Source: an uncultured bacterium
GTDB lineage: Bacteria > Bacillota_I > Bacilli_A > RFN20 > CAG-826
Assembly (NCBI GenBank): GCA_949285325.1
Contig: CASDYZ010000061.1
Span: forward strand, 1 to 51,513
Direction of reading: 5' to 3'
DNA: 51,513 bases
Shown: one piece after another, positions 27,424-37,133 of the stretch
Position numbering within the stretch: position 1 is the first letter of the stretch
Layout of the letters: every line of letters begins with the position of its first letter
The notes under the pieces: model-generated
Told to the model about the DNA's origin: nothing
What the model saw: only the letters and a program-made list of their open reading frames with translations
Database searches by the model: none
Program-made: the position numbers and the translations under genes

Positions 27424-29505
27424 ATGGCACGTGAATATGATTTAGCCCACACTCGTAATATTGGTATTATGGCCCATATCGACGCGGGCAAGACAACAAC
27501 TACTGAAAGAATTCTTTACTTCACTGGTAAGATTCATAAGATTGGTGAAGTGCATGAAGGGGCCGCTACGATGGACTGGATGGCCCAAGAACAAGAAAGA
27601 GGAATTACTATCACTTCTGCTGCGACAACTGCAGTGTGGAAGGGCAATAGAATCAACATCATCGACACTCCAGGGCACGTCGACTTCACAGTCGAAGTTG
27701 AAAGAAGCCTCCGTGTCTTAGATGGTGCGGTGACTGTTCTCGATGGTAAAAATGGTGTTGAACCACAAACTGAAACTGTTTGGAGACAAGGCTCAAAGTA
27801 CGGTGTTCCTAGAATCGTATTTGTCAATAAATTAGATGCGATAGGTGCAGACTTTGAGATGTGTGTTCGCTCACTCCACGAAAGATTAGGGGCAAATGCT
27901 GAAGCAGTTCAATATCCAATCGGCATCGAATCATCGCTAAAAGGATGTGTCGATATCATTGAACAAAAAGCTTGGATTTATACTTCCGACGTTCATGAAG
28001 AACCACATGAAGCACCTGTTCCTGATGATTTAAAAGACAAAGTCAATGAACTAAGAAACAAATTGTTTGAAGCTCTCGCTTCATTTGATGAAGAAATATT
28101 GATGATGGTGTTAGAAGGAGAAGAACCATCTATTGAACAAACTAAGGCTGCAATTCGTAAAGCTGTCTTGACTGGTGAATTCTATCCAGTGTTCTGTGGT
28201 TCTGCTTACAAAAACAAAAATATTCAATTGCTCCTCGATGGTGTCATCGATTATCTACCATCACCACTCGATATTCCTCCAGCAAAAGGAACAGATGAAG
28301 ATGGTAATGAAATCGTCTGTCATCCAGATGACAATGCTTCTCTTGGCTGTCTAGCGTTTAAGATTGCCACCGATCCTTTCATCGGTCGACTCGCTTATGT
28401 TAGAGTTTATTCTGGCACTCTTAAATCTGGTTCTTATGTCTTAAATTCAACTAAAGGTGTCAAAGAGAGAATCGCTCGTGTCGTCTTGATGCATTCTAAT
28501 CACCGTCAAGAAGTTGAAGAACTCCACGCTGGTGATATCGGCGCGGTAGTGGGACTTAAAAACACGACGACAGGTGATACCTTATGCGATGAAAAACATC
28601 CAGTTATCTTAGAGAAGATGGAATTCCCAGATCCAGTTATTGAAGAAGCGGTGGAACCAAAAACAAAAGCCGACCAAGAAAAAATGACTGCTTCTCTTAT
28701 GAAACTAGCGGAAGAAGACCCAACATTTAAAGTAAGAACTAATCCAGAGACTGGACAAACTATCATCGCTGGTGTTGGTGAACTACATCTCGACATCATC
28801 GTCGATAGATTAAAAAGAGAATTTAATGTTCAAGTCAATGTCGGTGCCCCACAAGTAGAATACCGTGAGACTATCAAGTCGAGAGCGGAATGTGAAGGTA
28901 AATACATACGTCAATCTGGTGGTAGAGGTCAATATGGTCACGTATGGATTAGATTTGAACCAAACCCAGGCAAAGGATTTGAATTTGTCGATGCGGTAGT
29001 GGGTGGCTCAGTTCCAAAAGAATATATCAAACCAACCGCTGACGGATTAAAAGATGCTTTAGCAAGAGGTATGATTGCCGGTTATCAAGTGATGGATATA
29101 AAAGCGACTTTATTCGATGGTAGCTATCACGAAGTCGACTCATCCGAAGCTGCATATAAGATTGCTGCCTCAATGGCTCTTAAAGAGGCTGCTAAAAAAT
29201 GTAATCCTGTCATTTTAGAGCCAATTATGAAAATTGAAGTAACCGTCCCAGAACAATATTATGGTGATGTCGTCGGTGACATCGCTAGACGTAGAGGTAG
29301 TGTGACTGGTGAAAGTCAAAGGGCTAACGCTAAAATTATTGAAGCGGAAGTGCCTCTATCAGAAATGTTTGGATACGTTACTGATTTAAGAAGCATGACT
29401 CAAGGTCGAGGCAATTATGTAATGCAGTTCGACCACTATGGAGAATGCCCAAGATTCGTCCAAGATGAGATTATTAAAAAATCTGGGATGAATAATGCTC
29501 GATAA
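27424..29505 (+). CDS. fusA: Elongation factor G
   Basis: A 693-residue translocation GTPase of full length. G1 'AHIDAGKTT', G3 'DTPGHVDF' and G4 'NKLD' are intact, and domain IV has '[12 protein letters not shown]'. It follows rpsG by 17 bases with a modest GGAG. After the stop, a hairpin without a T run leads into the tuf promoter. Confidence 0.97.
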   Translation: MAREYDLAHTRNIGIMAHIDAGKTTTTERILYFTGKIHKIGEVHEGAATMDWMAQEQERGITITSAATTAVWKGNRINIIDTPGHVDFTVEVERSLRVLDGAVTVLDGKNGVEPQTETVWRQGSKYGVPRIVFVNKLDAIGADFEMCVRSLHERLGANAEAVQYPIGIESSLKGCVDIIEQKAWIYTSDVHEEPHEAPVPDDLKDKVNELRNKLFEALASFDEEILMMVLEGEEPSIEQTKAAIRKAVLTGEFYPVFCGSAYKNKNIQLLLDGVIDYLPSPLDIPPAKGTDEDGNEIVCHPDDNASLGCLAFKIATDPFIGRLAYVRVYSGTLKSGSYVLNSTKGVKERIARVVLMHSNHRQEVEELHAGDIGAVVGLKNTTTGDTLCDEKHPVILEKMEFPDPVIEEAVEPKTKADQEKMTASLMKLAEEDPTFKVRTNPETGQTIIAGVGELHLDIIVDRLKREFNVQVNVGAPQVEYRETIKSRAECEGKYIRQSGGRGQYGHVWIRFEPNPGKGFEFVDAVVGGSVPKEYIKPTADGLKDALARGMIAGYQVMDIKATLFDGSYHEVDSSEAAYKIAASMALKEAAKKCNPVILEPIMKIEVTVPEQYYGDVVGDIARRRGSVTGESQRANAKIIEAEVPLSEMFGYVTDLRSMTQGRGNYVMQFDHYGECPRFVQDEIIKKSGMNNAR

Positions 29506-29508
29506 TTA

Positions 29509-29530
29509 AATACTGTTTATTCACAGTATT
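29509..29530 (+). terminator. Hairpin between fusA and tuf, incomplete terminator
   Basis: AATACTGT/ACAGTATT is an 8-bp stem with a 6-base loop, close in sequence to the nusG terminator stem, but no T run follows. It may allow read-through into tuf or act in processing. Confidence 0.4.
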
Positions 29531-29555
29531 GATTATAAAAATAATTTGCTATAAT
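29529..29555 (+). promoter_or_regulatory. Extended -10 promoter of tuf
   Basis: TGCTATAAT (29547-29555) is a perfect extended -10. TTGATT (29529-29534) is at a short 15-base spacing. Predicted start near 29562, about 36 bases before tuf. Confidence 0.6.
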
Positions 29556-29597
29556 ATTATCAATGCGTTATGTATTTGATGAAAGGAGATTCAAATA

Positions 29598-30782
29598 ATG
29601 GCAAAAGAAAAGTTTGACAGAAGTAAACCACACGTTAACATTGGTACCATTGGTCACGTCGACCACGGTAAAACAACCTTAACTGCGGCTATCACTTCCG
29701 TCTTAGCAAAACAAGGTGGGGCTGTTAAGACCGATTACGCACAAATCGACTCAGCACCAGAAGAAAAAGCACGTGGTATTACAATTAATACTGCACACAT
29801 TGAGTATCAAACTGCAAACCGCCACTATGCACACGTTGACTGCCCAGGGCACGCTGACTATGTTAAGAATATGATTACAGGTGCTGCCCAAATGGATGGT
29901 GCAATTCTCGTCGTGGCGGGCACTGATGGCGTCATGCCACAAACTCGTGAACACATCTTACTTGCTCGTCAAGTTGGTGTTCCTTACATCGTTGTCTTTA
30001 TCAACAAGACTGACTTAGTTGACGATCCAGAACTTCTCGACTTAGTTGAAATGGATGTCCGTGATTTACTTTCAAGCTACGGCTTCCCAGGCGATGAAGT
30101 ACCAGTCATTAGAGGTAGTGCTAGATTAGCACTCGAAGGCGATCCAGCTGAAGAAAAACACATTCTCGAACTCATGGATGCTTGCGATAAATATATCCCA
30201 GCTCCACAAAGAGATGTCGACAAACCATTCTTGCTTGCAATCGAAGACGTCATGACTATCTCAGGTCGTGGTACAGTTGTTACCGGCCGTGTTGAAAGAG
30301 GTAGCGCCAAACTCGGTGATGAAGTTGAAATCGTCGGTATCCACGACACTTTAAAATCAGTTATCACTGGTCTTGAATCATTTAGAAAGATTCTCGACAG
30401 CGCGATGGCGGGGGACAACGTCGGTGTCTTGTTACGTGGTATTAACCGCGACCAAGTCCAACGTGGTCAAGTCCTTGCAAAACCAGGCAGTGTTACCCCA
30501 CACACCAAATTCAAAGCGTCAGTCTACGTATTAACTAAAGAAGAAGGTGGCCGTCATACTGCTTTCTTAAGCAACTACCGTCCACAATTCTATTTCCGTA
30601 CAACTGATATTACTGGTGTCATTACTCTTCCTGCGGGAACTGACATGGTTATGCCAGGCGATAACGTCGAATTAACCGTTGAATTAATTCACCCAATCGC
30701 TATTGAAAAAGGTACCAAATTCTCCATCCGTGAAGGTGGCCGTACAGTCGGTGCTGGTACAGTTAACGAAATCTTAAAATAA
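29598..30782 (+). CDS. tuf: Elongation factor Tu
   Basis: A 394-residue EF-Tu that delivers aminoacyl-tRNA to the ribosome. G1 'GHVDHGKTT', G3 'DCPGHADY' and G4 'NKTD' are intact, and all three domains are full length. GAAAGGAG precedes the ATG. It has its own extended -10 promoter and a clear terminator, so it can be expressed apart from fusA. Confidence 0.98.
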   Translation: MAKEKFDRSKPHVNIGTIGHVDHGKTTLTAAITSVLAKQGGAVKTDYAQIDSAPEEKARGITINTAHIEYQTANRHYAHVDCPGHADYVKNMITGAAQMDGAILVVAGTDGVMPQTREHILLARQVGVPYIVVFINKTDLVDDPELLDLVEMDVRDLLSSYGFPGDEVPVIRGSARLALEGDPAEEKHILELMDACDKYIPAPQRDVDKPFLLAIEDVMTISGRGTVVTGRVERGSAKLGDEVEIVGIHDTLKSVITGLESFRKILDSAMAGDNVGVLLRGINRDQVQRGQVLAKPGSVTPHTKFKASVYVLTKEEGGRHTAFLSNYRPQFYFRTTDITGVITLPAGTDMVMPGDNVELTVELIHPIAIEKGTKFSIREGGRTVGAGTVNEILK

Positions 30783-30806
30783 GTTGACTTAATTAAAACA
30801 ATCTAG

Positions 30807-30828
30807 CCCATCTAGGATGGGGTTTTTT
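30807..30828 (+). terminator. Intrinsic terminator after tuf
   Basis: CCCATC/GATGGG with a 3-base loop, then TTTTTT. The -35 of the next promoter begins two bases after the T run. Confidence 0.85.
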
Positions 30829-30829
30829 G

Positions 30830-30858
30830 TTGACTTTTTTCGTTTTAGTCAATACAAT
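30830..30858 (+). promoter_or_regulatory. Promoter of the RDD pair, nearly leaderless
   Basis: TTGACT (30830-30835) and TACAAT (30853-30858) with a 17-base spacer, each 5 of 6 to consensus. The ATG at 30869 is only 10 bases beyond the -10, so the leader would be about 3-5 bases and no Shine-Dalgarno is present. Confidence 0.7.
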
Positions 30859-30868
30859 TTTTTAATAG

Positions 30869-32008
30869 ATGGATGAAAATAATCAAATAATTTCTAGAGA
30901 AGAAAATAATAAAAAACATTTAGATATTTCTCCTTTAACTAAGGGGAGGAGGATGCTTGTTTTCTTAGGTGATTTTTTTATTAATTTTATGATTTCTATC
31001 TTCTTGATGAATCTAGTAGTTCTCCCTATTGCAAAAGCGACAACTAATTACGAGGGAAGAATGAAAAATTTAGAGATTGCTGAAGAGAATAGAAATGATA
31101 TTCTTTATGAGAACGAGATTCTTTTTTATGAGAATGTCACCGATAAAATAGATTTTAATTTGTCGCTTAACTATACTTCTAGTTGGTACGCCAAATATTT
31201 TATTTTTGAAAACAATGAGAAATATGAAGTTATTAAGACTTATTTTATCGATATTAAAAACGATGAGGATACTTATTTAAAAATATATCGAGATATCAAT
31301 AAAGATTTTCCTTTCTTTGAATTTGTTGATAATAGGCCAGTATTAAAAGAAAATTACAAGCAAGATTTTGCCCCGATATTTGACGAGAAAGACACCCCGA
31401 CCGCCAGCGCGGAGCAAAAATATGAACAATTTATTGAAAATGTATTTTTAAAAGCTTATTCACTAGTTATTGAGGATATTGAATTGAATGATTTAACTAG
31501 TGGAGAACATTCATATAAGGCTTTACAAAATAACATAAGCAATATTGAAAAATATTATGATTTATTGATTTTAATTTGTACTTTTATTTCTTATTTTGTC
31601 TCTTCTCTCATCTGCTTTTTAATCTATCCGTTAGCAAATCAAAATGGTAGGACGATAACGATGTCGATCATGAAAGTTGATCGAGTCGGGATAAATAACA
31701 TTTTCCTATTAAAAAAGATTGAGGTGGCAATTGATGCAGTATACCACACCGCCTCCAACTTACTATTTATAATATTAGTCCCAGTTCCAACAATATATTT
31801 AGCGTACGCTTTTAATATCGGTAATTCTTCTTTATTTATTTTAAGCATGTTCAGCGCGTTGATTATTATCATTTCTTTCATCTTTTTGATGGTGTCTCAA
31901 TATAATCAAACGTTATTTGATTTTCTTTCTAGAAGTCTGCTTATCAAAAGTGATGACTTAGATGAGATATATAGATTGAAAGGCTATATGGACTATGACA
32001 AACGATGA
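30869..32008 (+). CDS. RDD-family membrane protein with a long outer loop
   Basis: A 379-residue membrane protein. The RDD signature is present: 'GRRMLVFLGDFF' in the first helix carries the Arg and first Asp, and 'TLFDFLSR' near residue 355 carries the last Asp. Between helix 1 and helix 2 lies about 165 residues of mostly charged, probably extracytoplasmic sequence, unlike the short loop of typical RDD proteins. Later helices lie at about 229-257, 285-315 and 318-345. RDD proteins are linked to ion or small-molecule transport in a few cases; the substrate here is unknown. The gene overlaps the next by 14 bases and ends with TGA. Confidence 0.7.
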   Translation: MDENNQIISREENNKKHLDISPLTKGRRMLVFLGDFFINFMISIFLMNLVVLPIAKATTNYEGRMKNLEIAEENRNDILYENEILFYENVTDKIDFNLSLNYTSSWYAKYFIFENNEKYEVIKTYFIDIKNDEDTYLKIYRDINKDFPFFEFVDNRPVLKENYKQDFAPIFDEKDTPTASAEQKYEQFIENVFLKAYSLVIEDIELNDLTSGEHSYKALQNNISNIEKYYDLLILICTFISYFVSSLICFLIYPLANQNGRTITMSIMKVDRVGINNIFLLKKIEVAIDAVYHTASNLLFIILVPVPTIYLAYAFNIGNSSLFILSMFSALIIIISFIFLMVSQYNQTLFDFLSRSLLIKSDDLDEIYRLKGYMDYDKR

Positions 32009-33008
32009 GAAACAAATGATACATATCAATTATGTCAGACCAAAGTTTTGGCATCGAGTAATTGCTAATTTAATTGACTTTTTACTTTTTGCCCTCATTT
32101 TTGGTCTATTATTTGTCGCCCTTAGGGCGATTGTACAAACTACTGACGAGTATAAAAATAATAGGGATGAACTAAATCAAATACGCCTCGATAGTGGTCT
32201 TTATATCGATTCTATCGATTATGGGATTATCGATGTAGTGACTTTTAATAACAGGATGGGGAATTCCACCACTGGTTATGCGAAGATGGCTAACGCTAAA
32301 GACGCAGTCGATAAATTTTTAAGATATGTCGATGAAGTATGTGATGAAAAAACTTCAAACAAAATACAAAATAGTTACGATGAAGCGAGATTAGACACTA
32401 GGTTTGTCGATGAAAATGGCAATCCTTATTTTATTGAAACTGAAGAAGGTATCGTTAAGAATAAAAACTGCAAGGCGACTAACGACGAATATTATAAAAA
32501 TTTTTATTGCTACTATATCGATGAGGTTTTGCAAGGTTATTTAATCACATCAATACCGTCATATTTAGATTTAACTAGGTATATGTCAAATTTATTGTTA
32601 TTTATTGAACTACCTATTTCTTACCTATTAAGTGGGTTATTAGTTTACTATGTACCAACCTTCATATTTAAAAGAGGTAGAAAAACAATTGGTAAAGCTA
32701 TATATCACATCGGTTTAATCGATTCGCGGTATTTAAACCCAACGAAAAAAAGAACATTAGCGAGATTTTCTATCTTTTACTTTTTTGAATTGATATTATC
32801 TCCTTTTACGCTCGGTATACCTCTTATTATTTCTTTTTCCTTAATGGCGTTTATAAAAACGCGTCAAGGCTTTCCAGATTACATGTTAGGGCTATACGAG
32901 ATTGATACTTCTAAAAATAACATATATAATAGTTATGAAGAAATCGAAATAGCGGGTTTAGATAAGAGCAAGAAGCCGATAGATTTTAAGATGCGCGAGT
33001 TGCCGTAA
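31995..33008 (+). CDS. RDD-family membrane protein, paralogue
   Basis: A 337-residue RDD protein overlapping its paralogue. 'FWHRVIANLIDFLLF' in helix 1 has the Arg-x6-Asp pattern, 'KRGRKTIGKAIYHIGLID' is the typical inner loop and 'GFPDYMLGLYEID' holds the last Asp. As in its partner, a long insert (about residues 45-195) lies between helix 1 and helix 2. It is probably made from the same mRNA, and the two may form a heteromeric complex (inference). Confidence 0.75.
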   Translation: MTNDEKQMIHINYVRPKFWHRVIANLIDFLLFALIFGLLFVALRAIVQTTDEYKNNRDELNQIRLDSGLYIDSIDYGIIDVVTFNNRMGNSTTGYAKMANAKDAVDKFLRYVDEVCDEKTSNKIQNSYDEARLDTRFVDENGNPYFIETEEGIVKNKNCKATNDEYYKNFYCYYIDEVLQGYLITSIPSYLDLTRYMSNLLLFIELPISYLLSGLLVYYVPTFIFKRGRKTIGKAIYHIGLIDSRYLNPTKKRTLARFSIFYFFELILSPFTLGIPLIISFSLMAFIKTRQGFPDYMLGLYEIDTSKNNIYNSYEEIEIAGLDKSKKPIDFKMRELP

Positions 33009-33068
33009 ATGTAGGAGAAAAGATATAAAAATATTTTATATACTTTTGATTTCTATTATTTAAAAAAC

Positions 33069-33097
33069 TTTTAAAAAATTAGATGAACGATTATAAT
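33069..33097 (+). promoter_or_regulatory. Candidate promoter of the nine-gene ABC run
   Basis: TATAAT (33092-33097) is a perfect -10 with only a weak TTTTAA at the -35 position 17 bases upstream. GGAGG and the start at 33140 follow. Confidence 0.45.
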
Positions 33098-33139
33098 TTA
33101 ATTGTTCAGTAGAATGCTATATTTGGAGGACACTTATTA

Positions 33140-35158
33140 ATGAGCTACAAATTCATCCTGAACACCATGCTGGTGATGAGCCTAATTGGCTCGGTTGGAA
33201 TTATCAGTGACCACTCTTTCAAAGACACTCATAATTCATCACCAAAAAGTGTTCAACCGCTCAAAAATGAAGTAATTGATACTTCGTCTTTTGATGATGC
33301 GAATGAAATTGGAAGAGATGAATTATCCATTTCTTTTACTCGTTCGACAACCACTCCATTTTCTCAGTCGTATCAAGTGACGTTATCTTCTCAAGTCGAA
33401 GCTTATACCAATAGAAGAAAACATACATATGTTTCGATAGATGACCCTACATTTAGTCCTGGAACTGATTATCCATCATGTGAAAATGAAGCAGATATGC
33501 CTATTTTCAATGGTAGAGCGTATAAAGTTAGAAACGCAAATTTATCTACTCCTGTCGACGTCATAATTCCTGAAACACTTAAATATGGAACTAGATATTA
33601 CATTCAAACGACGATGTTAGGTTCTAATTTAATCGATACTGATCCTCAATATAACGGACCAATTAATTCTATATTTATCCCAAAAAATATAACGACGATA
33701 TATCAAGATTCATTTACCGAAGATGATGCGGATATTGTTTTTAATGTTGAAGTGAGTGAAGAAGAAGCGACATTCGATGCTTCTGTCTTCCCAGAAGGTG
33801 CGACTATCAATTGGGGATGTGAAAGAACAGATGCAATCGCTGCTGACTTAAATCTAGGAGTCAATGGTGGCTCTCAAAAGTTTGGGCAAAAAGATTTTAT
33901 CATCGGATATAACGGCACCTACGATGGAAGCAGTGAGCCTCTATTTTTACCATTAACTATCAAATATGATGTTTATGATGAGAATAGTGGTGAATTTATT
34001 CAAACTCGTTATAAAGAATTACCTCTTACTGCCTCGGCAGGTTCTTATTACAATTCTGTCGGTGCGAATATATCTTCTACTTCATATTCCACCTCAATCG
34101 ATATCGATATTGCGGAAAATGAAGAAGTAGATGACGACAATATTCAATTCTACAATATCTTCTACGCAGTTAGAGGGAGCGATGGACGTTTTTATCCAGA
34201 TTTAGAAACCGGCATGTTCACCTCTACTGCCCAGTGCTCATATTCATTTAAAGACTCAATCAATAATTACATCACTTATGAATTTGATAACGTCTCAACA
34301 TTCCAAGGTTATACTTCAGTAACGATGAATGTCACGACAGTGGATGGTATTTATGAGAGATTAAATCCAAATTCTTACAACAACAATTTAGCGAACATTC
34401 AAAATGGCTCGATGAGGCTTAGATATCGTTTCACCAACCTCAATTCTGTCTACTACAATATCGTCTATGAAGTTGACGGCAAGGAAGTTGCGGCGTCTTT
34501 AAAAATTACCACCCCATTATCATTTACTAATCTAAGTACTGGTCACAATAAAATTAATTTCTTGATTAAGGACAGCGACGTTGGTGAAGGATTTAAAGGT
34601 ACGAATATTAAATCATTCGCGGTCACTGGTTTATATGTTACTCTCGATTTATATATCCCTTCAACTAATTCAATCGTCACTAAATCAAATGTCTCTTCTC
34701 GATTTGGTACTATTAGTGTTTATGACTCCTCAGTCGATGGAGGATTAAACATGACTAATTTTGATTTTGTCCTCATTTGGTTGATGGTTATTTATACAGT
34801 TGTTTTTATCGCTATTACTCTTTCATATTTCTTCTACTGCCGTCACAAATATAAAAACGATGAATTTAGAAGAGTTAAACCAAAACAATTCTTTAAACAA
34901 GCTGCGATTTCATTCTTTGCGGTTGCACTAATCGTACTCGCATTCACATTTATATATATGAGATTCTGGCCACTTAATAATTCGGTTGTCGTCTATAATC
35001 CTTCCGATATTTATGTCATTATCTTCTCTATCGCCGCGGTTATCGCCATCGGCTATTACATCCGCTACTTCGTCATTACGATTCGTACAAATATCGAACG
35101 TAAACGCGCTCTTAAACTCAAACTCGATGAAGATGTCGTGGATGATGGAACTAATTAA
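33140..35158 (+). CDS. Large exported protein with three C-terminal membrane helices
   Basis: A 672-residue protein not recognised. An N-terminal hydrophobic signal or anchor (residues 4-23) is followed by about 510 residues of beta-rich, Ser/Thr/Asn-rich extracytoplasmic sequence. Three helices lie at about 541-566, 588-607 and 623-645, with a Lys/Arg-rich cytoplasmic tail. GGAGG precedes the ATG. It ends 22 bases before the ABC ATPase gene, with no terminator between, so it is likely a transporter partner such as a substrate-capturing or gating scaffold, which is inference. Confidence 0.65.
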   Translation: MSYKFILNTMLVMSLIGSVGIISDHSFKDTHNSSPKSVQPLKNEVIDTSSFDDANEIGRDELSISFTRSTTTPFSQSYQVTLSSQVEAYTNRRKHTYVSIDDPTFSPGTDYPSCENEADMPIFNGRAYKVRNANLSTPVDVIIPETLKYGTRYYIQTTMLGSNLIDTDPQYNGPINSIFIPKNITTIYQDSFTEDDADIVFNVEVSEEEATFDASVFPEGATINWGCERTDAIAADLNLGVNGGSQKFGQKDFIIGYNGTYDGSSEPLFLPLTIKYDVYDENSGEFIQTRYKELPLTASAGSYYNSVGANISSTSYSTSIDIDIAENEEVDDDNIQFYNIFYAVRGSDGRFYPDLETGMFTSTAQCSYSFKDSINNYITYEFDNVSTFQGYTSVTMNVTTVDGIYERLNPNSYNNNLANIQNGSMRLRYRFTNLNSVYYNIVYEVDGKEVAASLKITTPLSFTNLSTGHNKINFLIKDSDVGEGFKGTNIKSFAVTGLYVTLDLYIPSTNSIVTKSNVSSRFGTISVYDSSVDGGLNMTNFDFVLIWLMVIYTVVFIAITLSYFFYCRHKYKNDEFRRVKPKQFFKQAAISFFAVALIVLAFTFIYMRFWPLNNSVVVYNPSDIYVIIFSIAAVIAIGYYIRYFVITIRTNIERKRALKLKLDEDVVDDGTN

Positions 35159-35180
35159 GATATTATAAGGAGTTATACAA

Positions 35181-37118
35181 ATGGAAATTAGAATTAAAGA
35201 TTTGACAAAAGTCTTCGTCGGTGATCCTAAAAAGAACATACGCGATACCGTCGCGGTTAAAGACATGGACTTTGTTGTTCCTGATGGTCAATTAGTTGGC
35301 TTGTTAGGTCCTTCTGGATGTGGTAAATCAACAACTCTATATATGATTTCTGGTTTACAAATTCCAACTAGTGGTGAAGTGTGGTTTGGCGACCAAGAAG
35401 TAACTAACCTCTCTCCAGAAAAAAGAGGTATTGGGTTAGTTTTCCAAAACTACGCTCTTTACCCACACATGACTATCTATAAAAATATTGAATTCCCTCT
35501 CACTAATTTAAAAGTAGAAGTGCCACTTGTTACTTTCTATAATTATCATTTAGTCTATGAATATAAATTAAAAGAAGATGATATCGTTAATGGTATCATT
35601 AAATCTGCTTCGACTCTCGCTTATAAGACAGGTCTTAAGAAGAAACAATTTGTCATTGAAAATAAAGTTGAAGATAACAATTTAACAATCGATGTATATC
35701 TTAAGAAAGTCGATCCAAATCAAAGAGATATTTATAAAGATAATTTTGTTAAGATTATCGATGCGAAATTAGTTAAAGAAGATGAAGAGCAAGCGACAGA
35801 TGCTTTATTTGATAATTCTGTAAGAGCAAAATTGAATCACATCGATATCGATAAGGTGAGTGACAATCCTAAAAATGATGCGCTTGTCGTCTTTACTTTT
35901 AAAGGTAAATTAGGTAAAGATTTTAATAAAAATACAATCGATGACACGATTAATGCATCAAGAAAAGCCGCGAGTGGTTTAGGCAAAGTTCAAAGCGTTG
36001 TCATTACTAAAGGGCACGATGGATATGAATTACTTGCGATTTATCATTCAGTTAGAGTTAGTCATATCAAACCTCTTTTAGAAGCAGTTAGAAATATTTA
36101 TAAATTTGAAAGTGATTTATTTATCATCAACGATGTCAAAGATAGACATCTCGAAAAAGAAATTAAAAAACATTTTAGAGATAAGAAGATTTCTATCTCT
36201 GATTTAAAAGTTTACTTTGATAAAAAAGATTTTAGAGTTTATTTCAAGCTCAATAGAGTGAGCAAAGAACTCGCTACTAGTGCGATGAAAGAACTCGAAC
36301 AAAAAATTGGTTTAAGCGATATTTCTATTGAGACAGTGCAAGCTATATCTCATAGAAGATTAACCAAAGAAGAAAGAAGAGATATCGTCTATGAGACCGC
36401 TAAATTGGTGCAAGTTGATGAGTATTTACAAAGAAAACCATCGCAGTTATCTGGTGGACAACAACAACGTGTCGCCATCGCGCGTGCTCTAGTTAAAAAA
36501 CCAAGAGTGCTTCTTCTCGACGAACCTCTCTCTAACTTAGACGCTCGTTTAAGACTTCAAACAAGAGAAGAGATTAGAAGAATTCAAAGAGAAACTGGCA
36601 TCACCACTGTATTTGTCACTCACGACCAAGAAGAAGCGATGTCGATATCCGATAAGATTGTCGTTATGAAATTAGGTATTATGCAACAAATTGATTCACC
36701 TCAAAATGTTTACAATAATCCAGCAAATCTATTCGTCGCACAATTCTTAGGCACCCCACCTATCAATGTCTTTAAAGGTAGAGTGGAAGGTAAGAAAGTA
36801 TTTATTGGTGACGACTGCATTTATGAATCTAAAGAAAAGATTGGCGATAAAGATGTCTATGTCGCGATTAGACCTGAAGGATTTATCATCGGTGACAAAG
36901 ATGATAAGAACGTTTTGTCTGCTCAAGCAGAAATGATTCAAATTTTAGGTAGAGATATTTCAATTGTCGCTAAAAACAAATACTGCACTAAAGATACATT
37001 TAAAATTATTATCTCAAGTGACGATCAAACTGACGCGAAGAGGTTATATTTAAAAGTTAGACCTGAAAAGATGTTCGTGTTTGATGGTGAAAGCGAAAAG
37101 CGTATTTATATCAAATAA
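35181..37118 (+). CDS. ABC sugar-type importer ATPase with a large insertion
   Basis: A 645-residue relative of MalK/UgpC/MsmK (usually about 370). Walker A GPSGCGKST is at 43-51, the Q-loop Gln at 89, signature LSGGQ at 423-427, Walker B 'VLLLDEP' at 443-449 and the switch His at 481. All are intact, so the ATPase is expected to work. The extra length lies in the helical subdomain: the MsmK pattern stops near residue 110 and resumes near 391 ('RRLTKEERR'), so about 280 residues are inserted with no membrane helix. A TOBE-like regulatory domain follows near 520-645. It energises the permeases encoded directly downstream. Confidence 0.93.
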   Translation: MEIRIKDLTKVFVGDPKKNIRDTVAVKDMDFVVPDGQLVGLLGPSGCGKSTTLYMISGLQIPTSGEVWFGDQEVTNLSPEKRGIGLVFQNYALYPHMTIYKNIEFPLTNLKVEVPLVTFYNYHLVYEYKLKEDDIVNGIIKSASTLAYKTGLKKKQFVIENKVEDNNLTIDVYLKKVDPNQRDIYKDNFVKIIDAKLVKEDEEQATDALFDNSVRAKLNHIDIDKVSDNPKNDALVVFTFKGKLGKDFNKNTIDDTINASRKAASGLGKVQSVVITKGHDGYELLAIYHSVRVSHIKPLLEAVRNIYKFESDLFIINDVKDRHLEKEIKKHFRDKKISISDLKVYFDKKDFRVYFKLNRVSKELATSAMKELEQKIGLSDISIETVQAISHRRLTKEERRDIVYETAKLVQVDEYLQRKPSQLSGGQQQRVAIARALVKKPRVLLLDEPLSNLDARLRLQTREEIRRIQRETGITTVFVTHDQEEAMSISDKIVVMKLGIMQQIDSPQNVYNNPANLFVAQFLGTPPINVFKGRVEGKKVFIGDDCIYESKEKIGDKDVYVAIRPEGFIIGDKDDKNVLSAQAEMIQILGRDISIVAKNKYCTKDTFKIIISSDDQTDAKRLYLKVRPEKMFVFDGESEKRIYIK

Positions 37119-37133
37119 TGAAGGGAGATGTCT

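Noticed and set aside
33022-33045. ATATAAAA/TTTTATAT palindrome after the RDD pair as a terminator
   Set aside because: The stem has no G-C pairs and no clean T run, so it is too weak to call.
35181-37118. ATPase insertion as a sign of two genes wrongly fused
   Set aside because: The frame is continuous, Walker A and the signature lie on opposite sides of the insert, and both halves are needed for one ATPase.
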